DNA of 64,000 nucleotides, taken from positions 3,421,107-3,485,106 of the forward strand of contig NW_008706746.1 in NCBI RefSeq assembly GCF_000327385.1, given 5' to 3'. A program made the position numbers and the translations under genes. The notes under the pieces are model-generated. The model was not told where the DNA came from, made no database searches, and saw only the letters and a list, made by a program, of their open reading frames with translations. Origin of the DNA: Lottia gigantea (Eukaryota > Mollusca > Gastropoda > Lottiidae). Of this stretch, positions 44,501 to 55,159 are shown piece by piece (the first letter of the stretch is position 1; each line of letters begins with the position of its first letter).

Positions 44501-47500
44501 CATAACCAGGATATTCTTCTTCTGTACCAAATTCCATCTCTACCTGTTTAAATAATTAGATTTAAAGTTTAATTAAACATCCTAGTACATTAGTAGACTC
44601 TATCGCTCAGTGCCGACAAACTTCCATTCTTGGATGAGATATGCATTATTTTACCTGTAATGTTTACTGATTTAGCGTTTTGTTTTAGCGATTGCTATTT
44701 CTGATAAAATCGTCAGACGAAAATTGCAATTACCAGATTTCTTTCACATGGTGAAATCTTAATATCAACGTAATCGGACACCACTTCACCAAAATCTTTA
44801 ACATAATACAGTATAACCTGTAACCCAGGCCACATTGCTTCTGTTATGTTGACATCTATCAGGAACATCTCTACACGAACATCACCAAACCGTCTAGCTA
44901 CAGCCTGTTTTCTATATATACCTACAAAAGGCCATCAAATAAGGCATTGACATAGTCTTTTCTCTGAGAGCCGACTGTCTTTTTCAGTGTGTGTACAACA
45001 TTTTCCTTTGCTTAGATGTTGTTCAAAAGGATATCGAGGTATATTACTGATATTAAACCTGTCATCAGTAGAAATGGTTTGAAAATGCGTTACATTTCAA
45101 AATTTTCAAAATAGTAACAAAGAATTGCTCACAGTCGTGAAGTTGAAAACCATCCTGGCAGCCATCTTCAACTCGATCACGTTTAGCTACTGACTTTTCT
45201 CTTGTCATTACGATTTTACCTCGGGATACCATCTACAAATGAAGATGCATACAAAAGGTTTGAAATAAATTTCATAGTTATGTTTGCGGCAAATTGGTTG
45301 GAGTGAATTATACCGGAATGGCAGACGTAAGAATTAACTGAAATGATTTTTAACCCAAAAGAAAAAATGGTAAAAAATCTCACCATAAGGTACAAACGGA
45401 ATTGTTTTTCTGGGGCTTGAGTAACAGATACTTCTAGTGAAATGGTGGAGAGACATGCAGCCTTATCAGTCATTGGAGTTATTTTGAGGAAGCTTCTAGT
45501 TGGAGAATACCATGGTTCTACTACTATAGATGCACCGGGCATAGATAAGGTGTGTTCCTCGTTGATTTCTTCTCGATATTTTGCATCCAGACTCACAATC
45601 TGTAAAAGAAGCAGTGAGAAACCTTATATGATATAAAGAGGTACACAATCAGCTGTCTATGATTTTCTAATATACGAGAATGTTGTCTTGGAAAATACCC
45701 ACTGATCTGAAAGTATGGGCTTAACTACCCTAAGTATTCTTTTATAAGGATATAATTTTCTGGCATCAACACCATTCATATATCACCGGTCGATGTGAGT
45801 TAGCTCAAGTCTAGTTCCTTTTACTTGTTTTCCAATGAAAGATCCAATTAATTTGGTGTTCAAACATCGTAAACCATTCTTAAAAATACATATTTTGAAA
45901 GCACAAAATTCAAGAAAAAAGACTCGAGCATAAGCATCAATGTATATTTTGTACATTAATGAGAACGGTCATATATACCTTAAAAACAATGATTGTCTGA
46001 TTGGACGTCATTGCTGGAAATAGATACATTCCATATCCTTGTTCATTGGTCACTATCTCTCTGGTAAGAGATAATTCCTCAGCTCTGAGACCCAATTTGG
46101 CACCACTTACTGGTAGTCCTTTTAGATTGGTTGCTCGTACCTGTAATAATTCAGATCTATGTCTATACGGGAATTTCTAAAGAAGGGGTCGTTTTTTTAT
46201 ATCTGACATTTTTCAAAAGATTTTACCTTGACCAAATAAGGAAGTCCTGGTTTATAGAACGGTTCACTGTATGTCTTCATGTCCAAAAAGAGATCCATCA
46301 TGCTCAGTGATGTTTTACTGGATGTTTCGTGTATTAAAATACCTACAAACAGAACATTCATTTTCAATCTTTCATATTTGAACTGTCGTGATAACCCGTC
46401 CGAAAGGAAAGCATGAGGCTTTGTGCTCAGAAACTTCATATTATATCTTATATATTATATAAATTGATGTTGGCCTGAACAAGAACCTATCCTAAATTCT
46501 GACACTAGACACCGTGGTCTATATAATTAATGAGATATGTTCTGTTATTCCATATCCTGGACAAATGAACTCGGGACTTACGATTCCTTGCAAAACAAGA
46601 ACGTTTACAATCCACGGGTAAATCTAACAACGTACAACGTGAGGACCAATAATAGTCAACATTGGTTTTTACCTGTTGCATTGTCTAAAACTGAAGCTGT
46701 TGTATTTAAAACTTGATTTTGTATTGTAAATTTCTCATTCTTCAATTCTAAATGACTTGTATTCAGAGAAAACTTGTGACATCCTTCAATCTGAAATATC
46801 ACTACCAATTTCAACTAATTGAATGTTATAGATCGTAGACTTCCATTGGAAGCTTGGAATTGCCTATTATTAGCTTGTAATACTGTCTATGATTTAAAAA
46901 CTTTAGAGACGTTGTAAATAGCAAACTTAATACGACTGAAAAAGTTCTCTAAAGTAAGAATCATATTGGTTATAAAAATGTAATTTAATGGTGGTTTATG
47001 GCCTAAAATTTCGCTAAACAGGCTAGTAAAGATAAAATTGGATGTCGAAGCATAGCATGACTATCTGAGAGATATGTCCGATATATTACATACCTCCCCC
47101 TGGAAGTATAAACATGGTCTAGGTTGGCTAAACCGACTGTCTTCGCTTCCCTTTAGACAAATTGAGACTTTTAATCTTCCTTTAACGGGTTGTCCATAAG
47201 TATATCTAGATCCATCAAACAAAAACAAATTTACAGAAGAAAATTAAGTTCAAGGTTTTCAAAAGTAAATGGCATGTTAAACAAAATTTTCTTGTCACCT
47301 GAATTGAATCTTAAATAAGTCTTGAATCTTAAATATCGGGTTAAAGAGCTGTTTTAAACTATGACTGAATCAATCCACAATACTTACATGGCACAGACCT
47401 CGCCATTAATTGTTTCTGATTCTATTGTGATGTAGTTTGGAACAGAAAGTGTAACTTCGAATTTTGGTAAAACTGAAAAGAAAATTAAAAAGTGTGTCAG

Positions 47501-50500
47501 AAAATTATTAAGTTAAAACGCATATTTGTGGCTCGCGCAAACGCATATTTGTGGCTCGCGCAAACTAATGTAGATACGATTTACATGTTAATAAAAGTAT
47601 TGTTATTTTAGTGTCTTGATATTCGAGATGTTTGTCATGTGAGTATTAGATTGTATGAAAGTCGGTGCATTGTGTGCAAGAGTGCTATATAAGGTTTTTA
47701 TGTTTGTCATTTTGTTACTCGGCAATTGGTTACGATGTTGAGTGAATCCTATGCTAGGTGTCTTAGGATGGAATTGGTGTTGGTTAATTGATACTTCTAG
47801 GTGAATAGTATCTTTCGGTAGAATGCTTCTAGGTGTATAAGCATATTGGGCCACTACTAGGTGAAATTGGGCCTTCAGTAGAAAATGGTTATTATAGATT
47901 TATGGTGAGAATGGGTGTGCATGAGTACTCGCGTAAGTAAAACAGAATTATTTTATTCACTTAAACATTTTTTTGTGAACCTCTCCATAGGAAAGGTAAA
48001 TTGTGTGTTCCAATGATTATACATGTACTCGGTTGTAAACCTCTACGCAAATATGAATATGCCAGTTGTTATTAGACGTATATTGTAATATAATTAATTT
48101 GTATTGTAGATGACAAAATGCTGTAGTTATGTTTTTGATGTATATAAGCTGTAGTTGATATATCGTTACATCATCGATAAATGTAAGATCTAAACTTACA
48201 TGGGAATGAGATGGTTTTCATAAATGGTAACTTCGTTTGTTATACCAGTACACAAGGACTTAACTAGATGTCTACAAGGAAAATATTTGGATAAACTGTG
48301 ATTATATTTTGTGGAGGTAGTGCGGAACTTCACTTGTGTGCGGACATTATCTTGTATGATCACTAGACATTCATTAGATATGATTTCTTACGATTTAACT
48401 ATGTATGTTAATTTGTTTTGTATGTAAATATGTTAACAATTATCTTTGTTTTCCTTTTAAAGGGGGGGAAATTTAGGATCCGCTCGTCCGTCTTGTGACA
48501 AAGTGGACGGTAAATCAGTAGGCAACTTTCGGCATTGCATTTTTTTAAAAAGACAATATATGATCTAAATGCTGCCCAAAAAACAGAATTGCAGACCTTC
48601 CAATGGAATCCCTAGACTAATAATAAATTGACACCACCCAGCATATGTTAAACACAGTATAAATAATAGATACCAGCTTTTGCTATGAGAAGAACAAGCT
48701 ATCCTTACCATATTCTTTGATTTCAAATGGAGTTTTCTTGATTTGGCCTTCTAACTCTGACTCAATTGACCACATTCCCAAAACTGGTTCTTTGGATATA
48801 CCGAACTCCAAACTGATGAGACCTATAATATGATAGAATACATATTTTAACATAATGCTGAAAGAAATGCATTGCAGTAATATATTGTTTGAATATGACA
48901 AAGCGTACAGGTCCGAATCTGAGAGTATCCTACAGTAACAAGGCAATGAGTAGCGAGACAAAACAAAATGGTGCAAGGTTCACAGTTTATTCGATATTTG
49001 CATTATGTTCATTTCAAAAACCGAATAGAGTGCACATTCTCCAATCATTATTTCATGCAGCGTTGATAAGATAAAATATAATTGTTCAAGGGACGCAACC
49101 ATAACATATCATCTTCAGTTCAGGATACACATGTTTAGTTGGTTGCATGAAAACCATGCTCATTTGTAACGTCACAAATCCTTCATTTCATAGGATCACT
49201 TGTTGAGGTGTTATGTGAAACAGCTTCACAGATATTTAACGCTAACAGATATTCTTTACAAAGCGAGCACCATGAATAATACAGTGAAGGGGTATTATGT
49301 CAGTTCTCTTTAGACGCAAGATTGTTTGCCATAAAGGGAGGCTTATGGCGAATGTCATGAGAACATCTGGACAGTTAACGACTTCTGACTGGCGATTAAT
49401 GGATTTAGTGATCTAAGCGCAACAATGACTTAATACTAGACCTGAGATGTTCCTTGATAATCCAGTGATAGTAATTGCACTTCCCTAAATGCTGTAGATG
49501 ATATAACCAGGGCGATTGTTTGAATCGCCAATCGACCTAAAACTGACAATCGATTAGAAACACTTTACCTGAAGGTGATGACTCATTCAACCATTGTTTC
49601 ATTATAACATTATCTGGATCTTTAATATAAATCTTAGAAAACTGAAAAGAAAACATTAACGCTTAGTATACAGTATAAAAATTATCTATCTACATGAGCC
49701 ATAGGCAAAACACATTACGCCACGTTTTCATGATATGATCTACTGACATAGCTCTTTTATGCGTTTAGTTGTCTGCATTTTAAAGCAGCTATCTCAATGG
49801 ATGACAATTAGCACTCGAAATGTTTGAACATCTCATCTGTGATTTCCGAAATTTAAAAATAAAATCGACTGTTTCAACTAAATACAAATATGAAAAGGTG
49901 CCACAACAACGGCTTATGTTTAAATTCATTACCTCAATGTTATGTAGCCTTGTTGTATGTTGTAAAAAGTAGCCTGGACTGGAGACAAAGATGTCACCGC
50001 TAATGCTATTACCTCGTGGGGTCGTAATGGAACAAAAGGGTATAGTAGCATTTACTATACTCTAGAATTATCTGGACAGGTCTATTGTTACCTATAAGTA
50101 CTTACTATAAGATTAACATCTTGGGTATTGTTAATTGAGTACTTGGTAACAATAGAAAATAGCCTAGTGTCTCCAGATGTCGGCCAAAATTTGGAGGGAA
50201 ATTCAAATTATTTTCTTTGTTCAGAGCGACACCTATCGGAGGATATATATAGGACGAAAACATATTTTGGGAACTCTCGATTTGGCAAGCAAGGAGGAAG
50301 GACATAGGACACTTATTCTTTAGCTTGTGGACAAGACAGTAGCTGGGCAGATTCTAGGTTCTTGGGTAGTCCTTAGATGTTCAGATAGTCTTCAGATTTA
50401 GTGTAGAGCTCTTGTTAGTTGAATATAGTGTAAATAAAGTGTTGTTAATATCTTAGCTGTTATCTCATTTGGAAAGAAAATCCAGTTTCTTACAAACAAC

Positions 50501-53500
50501 TATACAGTTTGTAAGAATAATCTACTTTGCAGTTTGCAAGTAGAACCCGACAACAACCCCGTTGCAGTTATATACTTACAATGGAGGTGCTTGGATTGAG
50601 ATCTACATCAACTGTTAGAAGACGGAATTGGACTGAAATGAAATAAATAAGAATTGATACGATTTGTCTATGGAATGCAATATTTAAGGAATGGCCTTTT
50701 TCAGTTTATCGTTGTATAAACGCGTAGTTTACATCGATAAACAGAAAAGATGTCCAGGTCATTCCTTATAATTAAATCAACTCGAATACGTGTTTAACTA
50801 TTTATCTAAAATAACAACAAACTAAGGCACAAAATTGGAGCAATGCATAGGTCACTTATTTATAGTCTACTGTCTACTGCTTGAAAGTTGACGGAGCGAC
50901 CACAATTAAAGTTCAATTATTGAAAGACGAGTTCGAAATAAGTCCAAACGCTGTGTAGTGGCCACGTCAATCAAACTCAATAATAAAAGTAGTCCGTTAA
51001 GGGTCGGAGCTTATATTTACATTCCGTTTACACAGATATAAACCGAATGTACGTGGCCGCTGTTATCCAATCAAATTGCGTGATACCGTGTAAACGGAAT
51101 CGTGATTTAATTATACAAATATGCATTATATTTTTCTCAAACATTTTGTGATAAGATGCTATGACTGGAAATTATTGAAAGACACGGTCGTTGGCTTTGC
51201 CTGAATGTTGAATAGTTCGAAGGAAAATGCTTTATTTTAAACTAAAATACTGTACCTGTTTGACCTGGTTTATATGCAGGTTTATCAGTTTGGACGAATG
51301 TGGACGAGGAGTCAACAACATTGAAAGAGAGGTCTCGATCAAATACAACAGATCCTTGATTATCACCAACAACATTTAAGGTGTGTATACCAAGAGGCTC
51401 GTCAGATGGTACAGTAAATTGTATACATTTTAGTCGGGCTGAAAATAAATTACACATGAGATAAAAAAAAATGATGTTAACTATATATACGTCCGGGGAT
51501 GACAATTTGTGCTCATATTCAGTGCGAGATCTTAATGCGATTATGGCGCGGTTTATCAAGCGTGTACCATGATGAAAGGTAAAAGCGTTAAAGGCGAACA
51601 ATAAAGCTACAAGGATATAAAATCTAGACAAACCATCGTTCGGACCTCCCCTTAATTGCCCCGTCACGCCAGAAAGTCGTTCTTACTGCCCAGAGCCAAT
51701 ATTTTAAGGTCGCCATAAGCGTGTAGGACAAACATTGTAACATCTACTTGAGCGGTATAAAAGCGCAATACACGTGTGGCAAAAACACTGTAAAAACGTT
51801 AGAACGCAATATGGCCGCATAACTCGTTGTTAGAGGTACTTCTTCTCTATTTTTCCTAACGTTTGACCGCGACTAGCACATTTCATGCCACTGTAAGATA
51901 GCAAACGGTTGCAGTCCAGTATGACGTGGCTATAAGAAAACATGACAGATCGATTTCTTTTGTAAATGTCAAAAAAGGGAGCCCAGAAGGCCAGTTTTCT
52001 CCATTTTACTATCTCAAACAACTTAGGACATTAAAACCTGATGCCATTGTGTGAATGGGTTTGCCAACTATTTATGTGGTATCGCTTGTCGAGCTGATTT
52101 CGCCCGCTTTTTAGAGCCATTTCTCCATTGGCAATTTCTGAACCCTAGTTTTTTTATTTTTATACAAGAATGCTTTCGCGATTTGGATGAGATATGATTC
52201 TTTTGGTAAAATTGTCTAATTGCAAATATTTCAAAAGAGCTCGGTGATTTTTGTCAGGATATCGGGTTCAGCTTACACATTTAATTTACTTTGACTTTTT
52301 TGTATGGGGGAAGGGGAGGGGGTTAAACAATAAAAAACAACACAATCGTACTATAGAGTATACAGCATACACGATACATGGTCATTTCAAACCAATAACA
52401 CCCAACACGACCAGAAAACCACATCTCGCGACGGGTTCATCTTTCAATCTGAATTCTGCGACCCTGTCCTGATTCTGATAGTCTGTCCATCTTATAACCC
52501 TCTTCGAAACTCATCACATCACCTCAGCAGGGCACAAGGGAGTGAATCATTAGCCTTACTCTCCTTCATGGACAAAACAAGGTACATGAGCTTAGTCACT
52601 TCACTGATCAATGTTTCTGGTATATCGTCATTTAATCGCATTACCCTTCTGATACACTGGAAATATACATTCACGAATCCCGCCGACCAAAAAACTACCT
52701 TTCGGTGGGATTCTTACAAGATTATTTCCGAGCAGGGAGCACAAAATTTTCCAGCGGGACCAGAGATCATTATTTCACTATGTCAAATGATAACAAAGTT
52801 TGAAGGGATGGAGGGGGGGCAAACCCAGGCAAGCCTCNNNNNNNNNNNNNNNNNNNNNNNNNNNNNNNNNNNNNNNNNNNNNNNNNNNNNNNNNNNNNNN
52901 NNNNNNNNNNNNNNNNNNNNNNNNNNNNNNNNNNNNNNNNNNNNNNNNNNNNNNNNNNNNNNNNNNNNNNNNNNNNNNNNNNNNNNNNNNNNNNNNNNNN
53001 NNNNNNNNNNNNNNNNNNNNNNNNNNNNNNNNNNNNNNNNNNNNNNNNNNNNNNNNNNNNNNNNNNNNNNNNNNNNNNNNNNNNNNNNNNNNNNNNNNNN
53101 NNNNNNNNNNNNNNNNNNNNNNNNNNNNNNNNNNNNNNNGGGGGGGGGGGGGGGTGCGGGTACATGGCCCGCTACTGCAAACAATAGAACAGTGCATGTT
53201 AAGGGTTTGTTCGATAAGTCGTTGCTTTCTTCTAGGATATAACTCATCAAAAACAAACTCTTGATATAAAACAAATCGTACACACCTTATCCGGAAGCTC
53301 TCACTGATGGGAAATCATCCCCAATTAGGATTTAAAACAATGGCTTTAGCAAGAAGGTTGAATTCTCTATTATACTACACTGAGCACTATTCATTCCTTA
53401 TCAAGGATCAATGAGTTGCACTTGAAAAGTATAGAAATAGTGAGCTTACCATATCCCACCGTATTGCGATCATAAAAATATGCATTGTCCCCCTTTGACA

Positions 53501-54348
53501 ACTTCAAACTAACTTTCACATACTCTTTACTATTGTGAAATGAAAAACAAACTGGGGTTTTTCTACCTCGTTGGACATCTTTTGGCATGGATATCACATA
53601 CCCACTGAAAAACAAAAATTCAAGACGTTTATTTGGAGTTTCTCTTCCCGCACAAATACCCCATCAAACATAGTGGTATATCATCAGCTCGACGGTTGAC
53701 AATACCACATAGAATTACGTGACGAGTTAGTATTTGCCTCGCCCTATTTCCGAAACGGTATTTATATTCAGATTATATGTTTTGAACAAATAAAATATTG
53801 ATTAAATCATGTAAATTATATTCAATTGTTAAAAACTTAGCACAGAGAATGTCCGGTAAAAGCTGGTGATGCTATTTGTCTCCAATGGTCAATCAAGAGA
53901 TAGGCTAGCTATACCAGCACACTACCGGTAGAATAGTGATCTAACATGAAGCAAAGACGTTTAAAATAAACACCAATAAATATATGCATTAATCCCACAG
54001 GCATAGCAAAATGCAACAGTCACAAACATATCATCATCAGGTGAAGATACATTGCAGTAAACCCTAACAACAAAACAGTTGGGAGTTCAAACGTCATCAG
54101 TTTCTAATGGGACGTGAAAAAATAGAACACGGCAACATTACAGGCCTAATACGAGGCACCAATAATAAATTTGTCAGGGTCTAAATTGAAATCGTGAAAG
54201 TCTTTTATCTGAAGAAAAATCAGTAAAATATTATGACGATCCGGCAAAATTCTCGAATATCTGCAGATTTTTTACGACCAATTTCTTACCTTCGAACGGC
54301 TTGGATAAAAATCACGAGACTCCCTAATACAACTATAGGGCTCATCAT
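31456..54348 (-). CDS. Thioester protein (A2M/C3 type) with C-terminal NTR domain
   Basis: A secreted macroglobulin-fold protein of 1717 residues. Its 37 exons (high to low) are 54290-54348, 53450-53604, 51256-51438, 50580-50632, 49569-49641, 48709-48822, 47388-47472, 47094-47205, 46673-46790, 46227-46342, 45979-46140, 45384-45599, 45133-45232, 44734-44921, 44394-44543, 43565-43706, 43070-43197, 42791-42935, 42528-42597, 41995-42223, 41648-41797, 41392-41490, 40977-41028, 40641-40733, 40026-40202, 38611-38927, 38024-38183, 37537-37754, 37005-37217, 35469-35596, 35012-35102, 33434-33517, 33139-33241, 32746-32975, 32454-32523, 32105-32245 and 31456-31685. Every junction keeps frame. Parts: signal peptide MMSPIVVLGSLVIFIQAVRS, MG domains (YVLPKFEV, FVQTDKPAYKPGQT), PETWLWD at 779-785, thioester GCGEQ with Cys1018 and Gln1021, His1132, MG8 (VYDYYEP), linker, NTR. 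No anaphylatoxin domain. The alternative donor for the 43565-43706 exon is the least certain point. Confidence 0.93.
32746..32975 (-). CDS. Thr/Pro-rich linker exon of the thioester gene
   Basis: Residues about 1495-1571, between the receptor-binding MG8 domain and the NTR module. It begins DLIVQDFYEFGPDCN and continues through a Pro/Lys stretch to LPLSTTLSPEVTTAAPVK, with many candidate O-glycosylation sites. It is bordered by TTAG and GTAAGC. I know of no equivalent exon in vertebrate A2M. Confidence 0.8.
33735..34265. repeat. Two adjoining tandem repeats in a thioester-gene intron
   Basis: First, a unit of about 150 bp including GGTTTAGGTACAGTGGTGCT, CTCTATAGAGTTAT and GCCAATTGGAAGCC occurs twice (about 33738 and 33888). 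It merges into about three copies of a roughly 105-bp unit with AAAATTTTGAGAATTAGACG, CATGG, TTTCCTGACATTTCCCAGC. A 120-residue minus-strand open frame (33693-34055) is a by-product of this array. Confidence 0.8.
35764..36419 (+). CDS. Nested small gene, single-pass membrane protein (121 aa, two exons)
   Basis: It sits on the strand opposite to, and inside an intron of, the thioester gene (between its exons 37005-37217 and 35469-35596). Exon 1 is 35764-35914; exon 2 is 36205-36419, entered at TTATTTTCAG and ending TGA. Phase 1 matches on both sides, giving 121 residues. An in-frame TAA directly precedes the ATG, fixing the start. Residues about 22-44 (VCIGGVVLLSYLWTNLFSLY) look like a transmembrane helix. 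The C-terminal part is hydrophilic with KEEEPWKSSLDRFPILDP and a basic end. An AATAAA follows at 36597-36602. The donor (CTAG/GTTATA) is weak, which lowers confidence. I do not recognise the family; the size and single-helix layout would suit a small organelle membrane protein. Confidence 0.5.
38611..38927 (-). CDS. Thioester-domain exon with candidate catalytic His
   Basis: It encodes GYQRELRYRHGDGSYSAFGE, STWLTAFVAKCF and RGRVLHTEMKGG, the first half of the helical thioester domain. By alignment from memory VLHTEMKGG matches VIHQEMIGG of C3 and VIHRSMQGG of C4B, where the His catalyses transfer of the acyl group to hydroxyls; A2M has Asn there. The distance from the thioester Cys (114 residues) matches C3 (116). 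Borders are TTTTCAG and GTAATG. Confidence 0.88.
40026..40202 (-). CDS. Thioester-forming exon (GCGEQ)
   Basis: It encodes LLKKPYGCGEQNMINFAPNV. The Cys and Gln of GCGEQ form the internal thioester bond that lets the family bind covalently to targets. The flanking PYGCGEQNM and FAPN residues are those of active A2M/CD109-type proteins. Borders are ACAG and GTAATA, phase 1 to 1. Confidence 0.95.
43382..43460. repeat. Short foldback hairpin
   Basis: The arms GTTTTATTGTACACAACGTT, TCAACA and TGTTGAAACGTAGCGTACAA, TAAAAC are near-perfect inverted repeats (about 28 bp) around a 23-24 base loop. The structure is typical of a small foldback element. It lies in a thioester-gene intron. Confidence 0.75.
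47519..47564. repeat. 23-bp direct duplication
   Basis: CGCATATTTGTGGCTCGCGC followed by AAA occurs twice in tandem. It is GC-richer than its surroundings and lies in a thioester-gene intron, 45 bases upstream of an exon acceptor in gene orientation. Confidence 0.8.
47580..48660. other. Intronic DNA with no recognised exon
   Basis: The intron between thioester exons 48709-48822 and 47388-47472 contains repeated phrases such as CTTCTAGGTG and ACTAGGTGAAATTGGGCC and a purine-rich run AAAGGGGGGGAAATTT near 48460. The latter could be a fragment of an LTR-type element, but I cannot define ends or flanking duplications. Confidence 0.35.
49943..50566 (+). mobile_element. Solo LTR, probably Gypsy-like, 624 bp
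   Basis: It starts TGTAGCC, ends GTTGCA (TG...CA), and is flanked by the 4-bp duplication GTTA (49939-49942 and 50567-50570). On the plus strand it carries a TATA-like GGATATATATAGG near 50240 and an AATAAA signal near 50435, in the order expected of U3-R. There is no internal region; it is a fossil. It lies in a thioester-gene intron only 13 bases beyond the splice donor of exon 50580-50632, opposite to the gene. The preserved flanking duplication suggests no great age. Confidence 0.65.
50685..50768. mobile_element. Short foldback element, 84 bp
   Basis: TAAGGAATGGCC...CAGTTTATCG at the left reads back as TAAGGAATGACC...CTGTTTATCG from the right. The arms span about 30 bases around a short loop. 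Family unknown. It lies in a thioester-gene intron. Confidence 0.65.
51021..51100. mobile_element. Short foldback element, 80 bp
   Basis: ATTCCGTTTACAC at the left and GTGTAAACGGAAT at the right are perfect 13-base inverted ends around a 54-base centre. It lies in the same intron as the preceding foldback. Family unknown. Confidence 0.6.
52838..53154. other. Assembly gap (302 N) plus poly-G
   Basis: N from 52838 to 53139, followed by a 15-base G run. It falls inside the intron between thioester exons 2 and 3. Because those exons join in phase across it, no coding exon needs to be missing. Open frames through the gap are artefacts. Confidence 0.95.
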
Positions 54349-55159
54349 GATAGCGTCTACTCCTAAGATATAAACCTATAACAAGTGATAATGTCAAAAT
54401 CGTTTATTCCGGATTTTCGTAACAGTCTCTTCATGGTCAATAAGGCGGTCAAGGTTTAATTTTCAAGTACCGGTAGTTAGATTCCGTTGAAGAGATCACA
54501 ACATATAAGTGCTCATATTAGTACATTGGTACATATGATGTTGAAATTCAGTAAATGCTTATTTAACAGAATATTATGTTATATCTTTGAATATATATTT
54601 GAACTTTGGATTGCTTAGGATGTTTTAAATAGCTTATTTATCAGAATATTACATTATATTATATCATATCTTATATTTGAACTTATAGGATGTTTTAAAT
54701 TGCTTAGTTAACAAAATATTTTATTGTACTATAATGTTCAATAAAATGATAACATCAACTATATATTTCCTCAAACCCATAGTGATAAGTATTTTACTGT
54801 ATTTAGTATATGATTCATGACACAGACATTCCAATCAATTAAACATTCGGTTAACTAATCATTCGTTTCAGACCTTTTATTTCACCCGTGATCTGTCTAT
54901 CATGACGTAGTCGTGGTGTCAGATGATATATTTATTATGATAACTTGTAAATGCAGTGAGATATGTGAACTATTATAAAGCAAATTAAATGTTGACTGGT
55001 TGTCATGACAGAAGAATAACAATGTACATCGATCACAGTGGCCTATATATTATCTGTAATGTCTCGCGATAAAAAGGAACCATACTCATGGCTTAACAAA
55101 AATATCATACTTGATTTTTGACGAATAGAGCTTGCAAATTGCATATCGAAAGGTCAAAA
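54349..55159. promoter_or_regulatory. Divergent intergenic region (candidate bidirectional promoter)
   Basis: 811 bp separate the start codons of the thioester gene (minus, ATG at 54348) and the helical-protein gene (plus, ATG at 55160). The region is AT-rich, with TATAA-like motifs near 54370 and 54975 but no placed transcription start. No NF-kB consensus was seen by eye. Unplaced 5' UTR exons are possible. Confidence 0.5.

Noticed and set aside
52568-53283. Open frames across the gap at 52838-53139
   Set aside because: They are N and poly-G; thioester exons 2 and 3 splice in phase across this intron, so no exon is needed.
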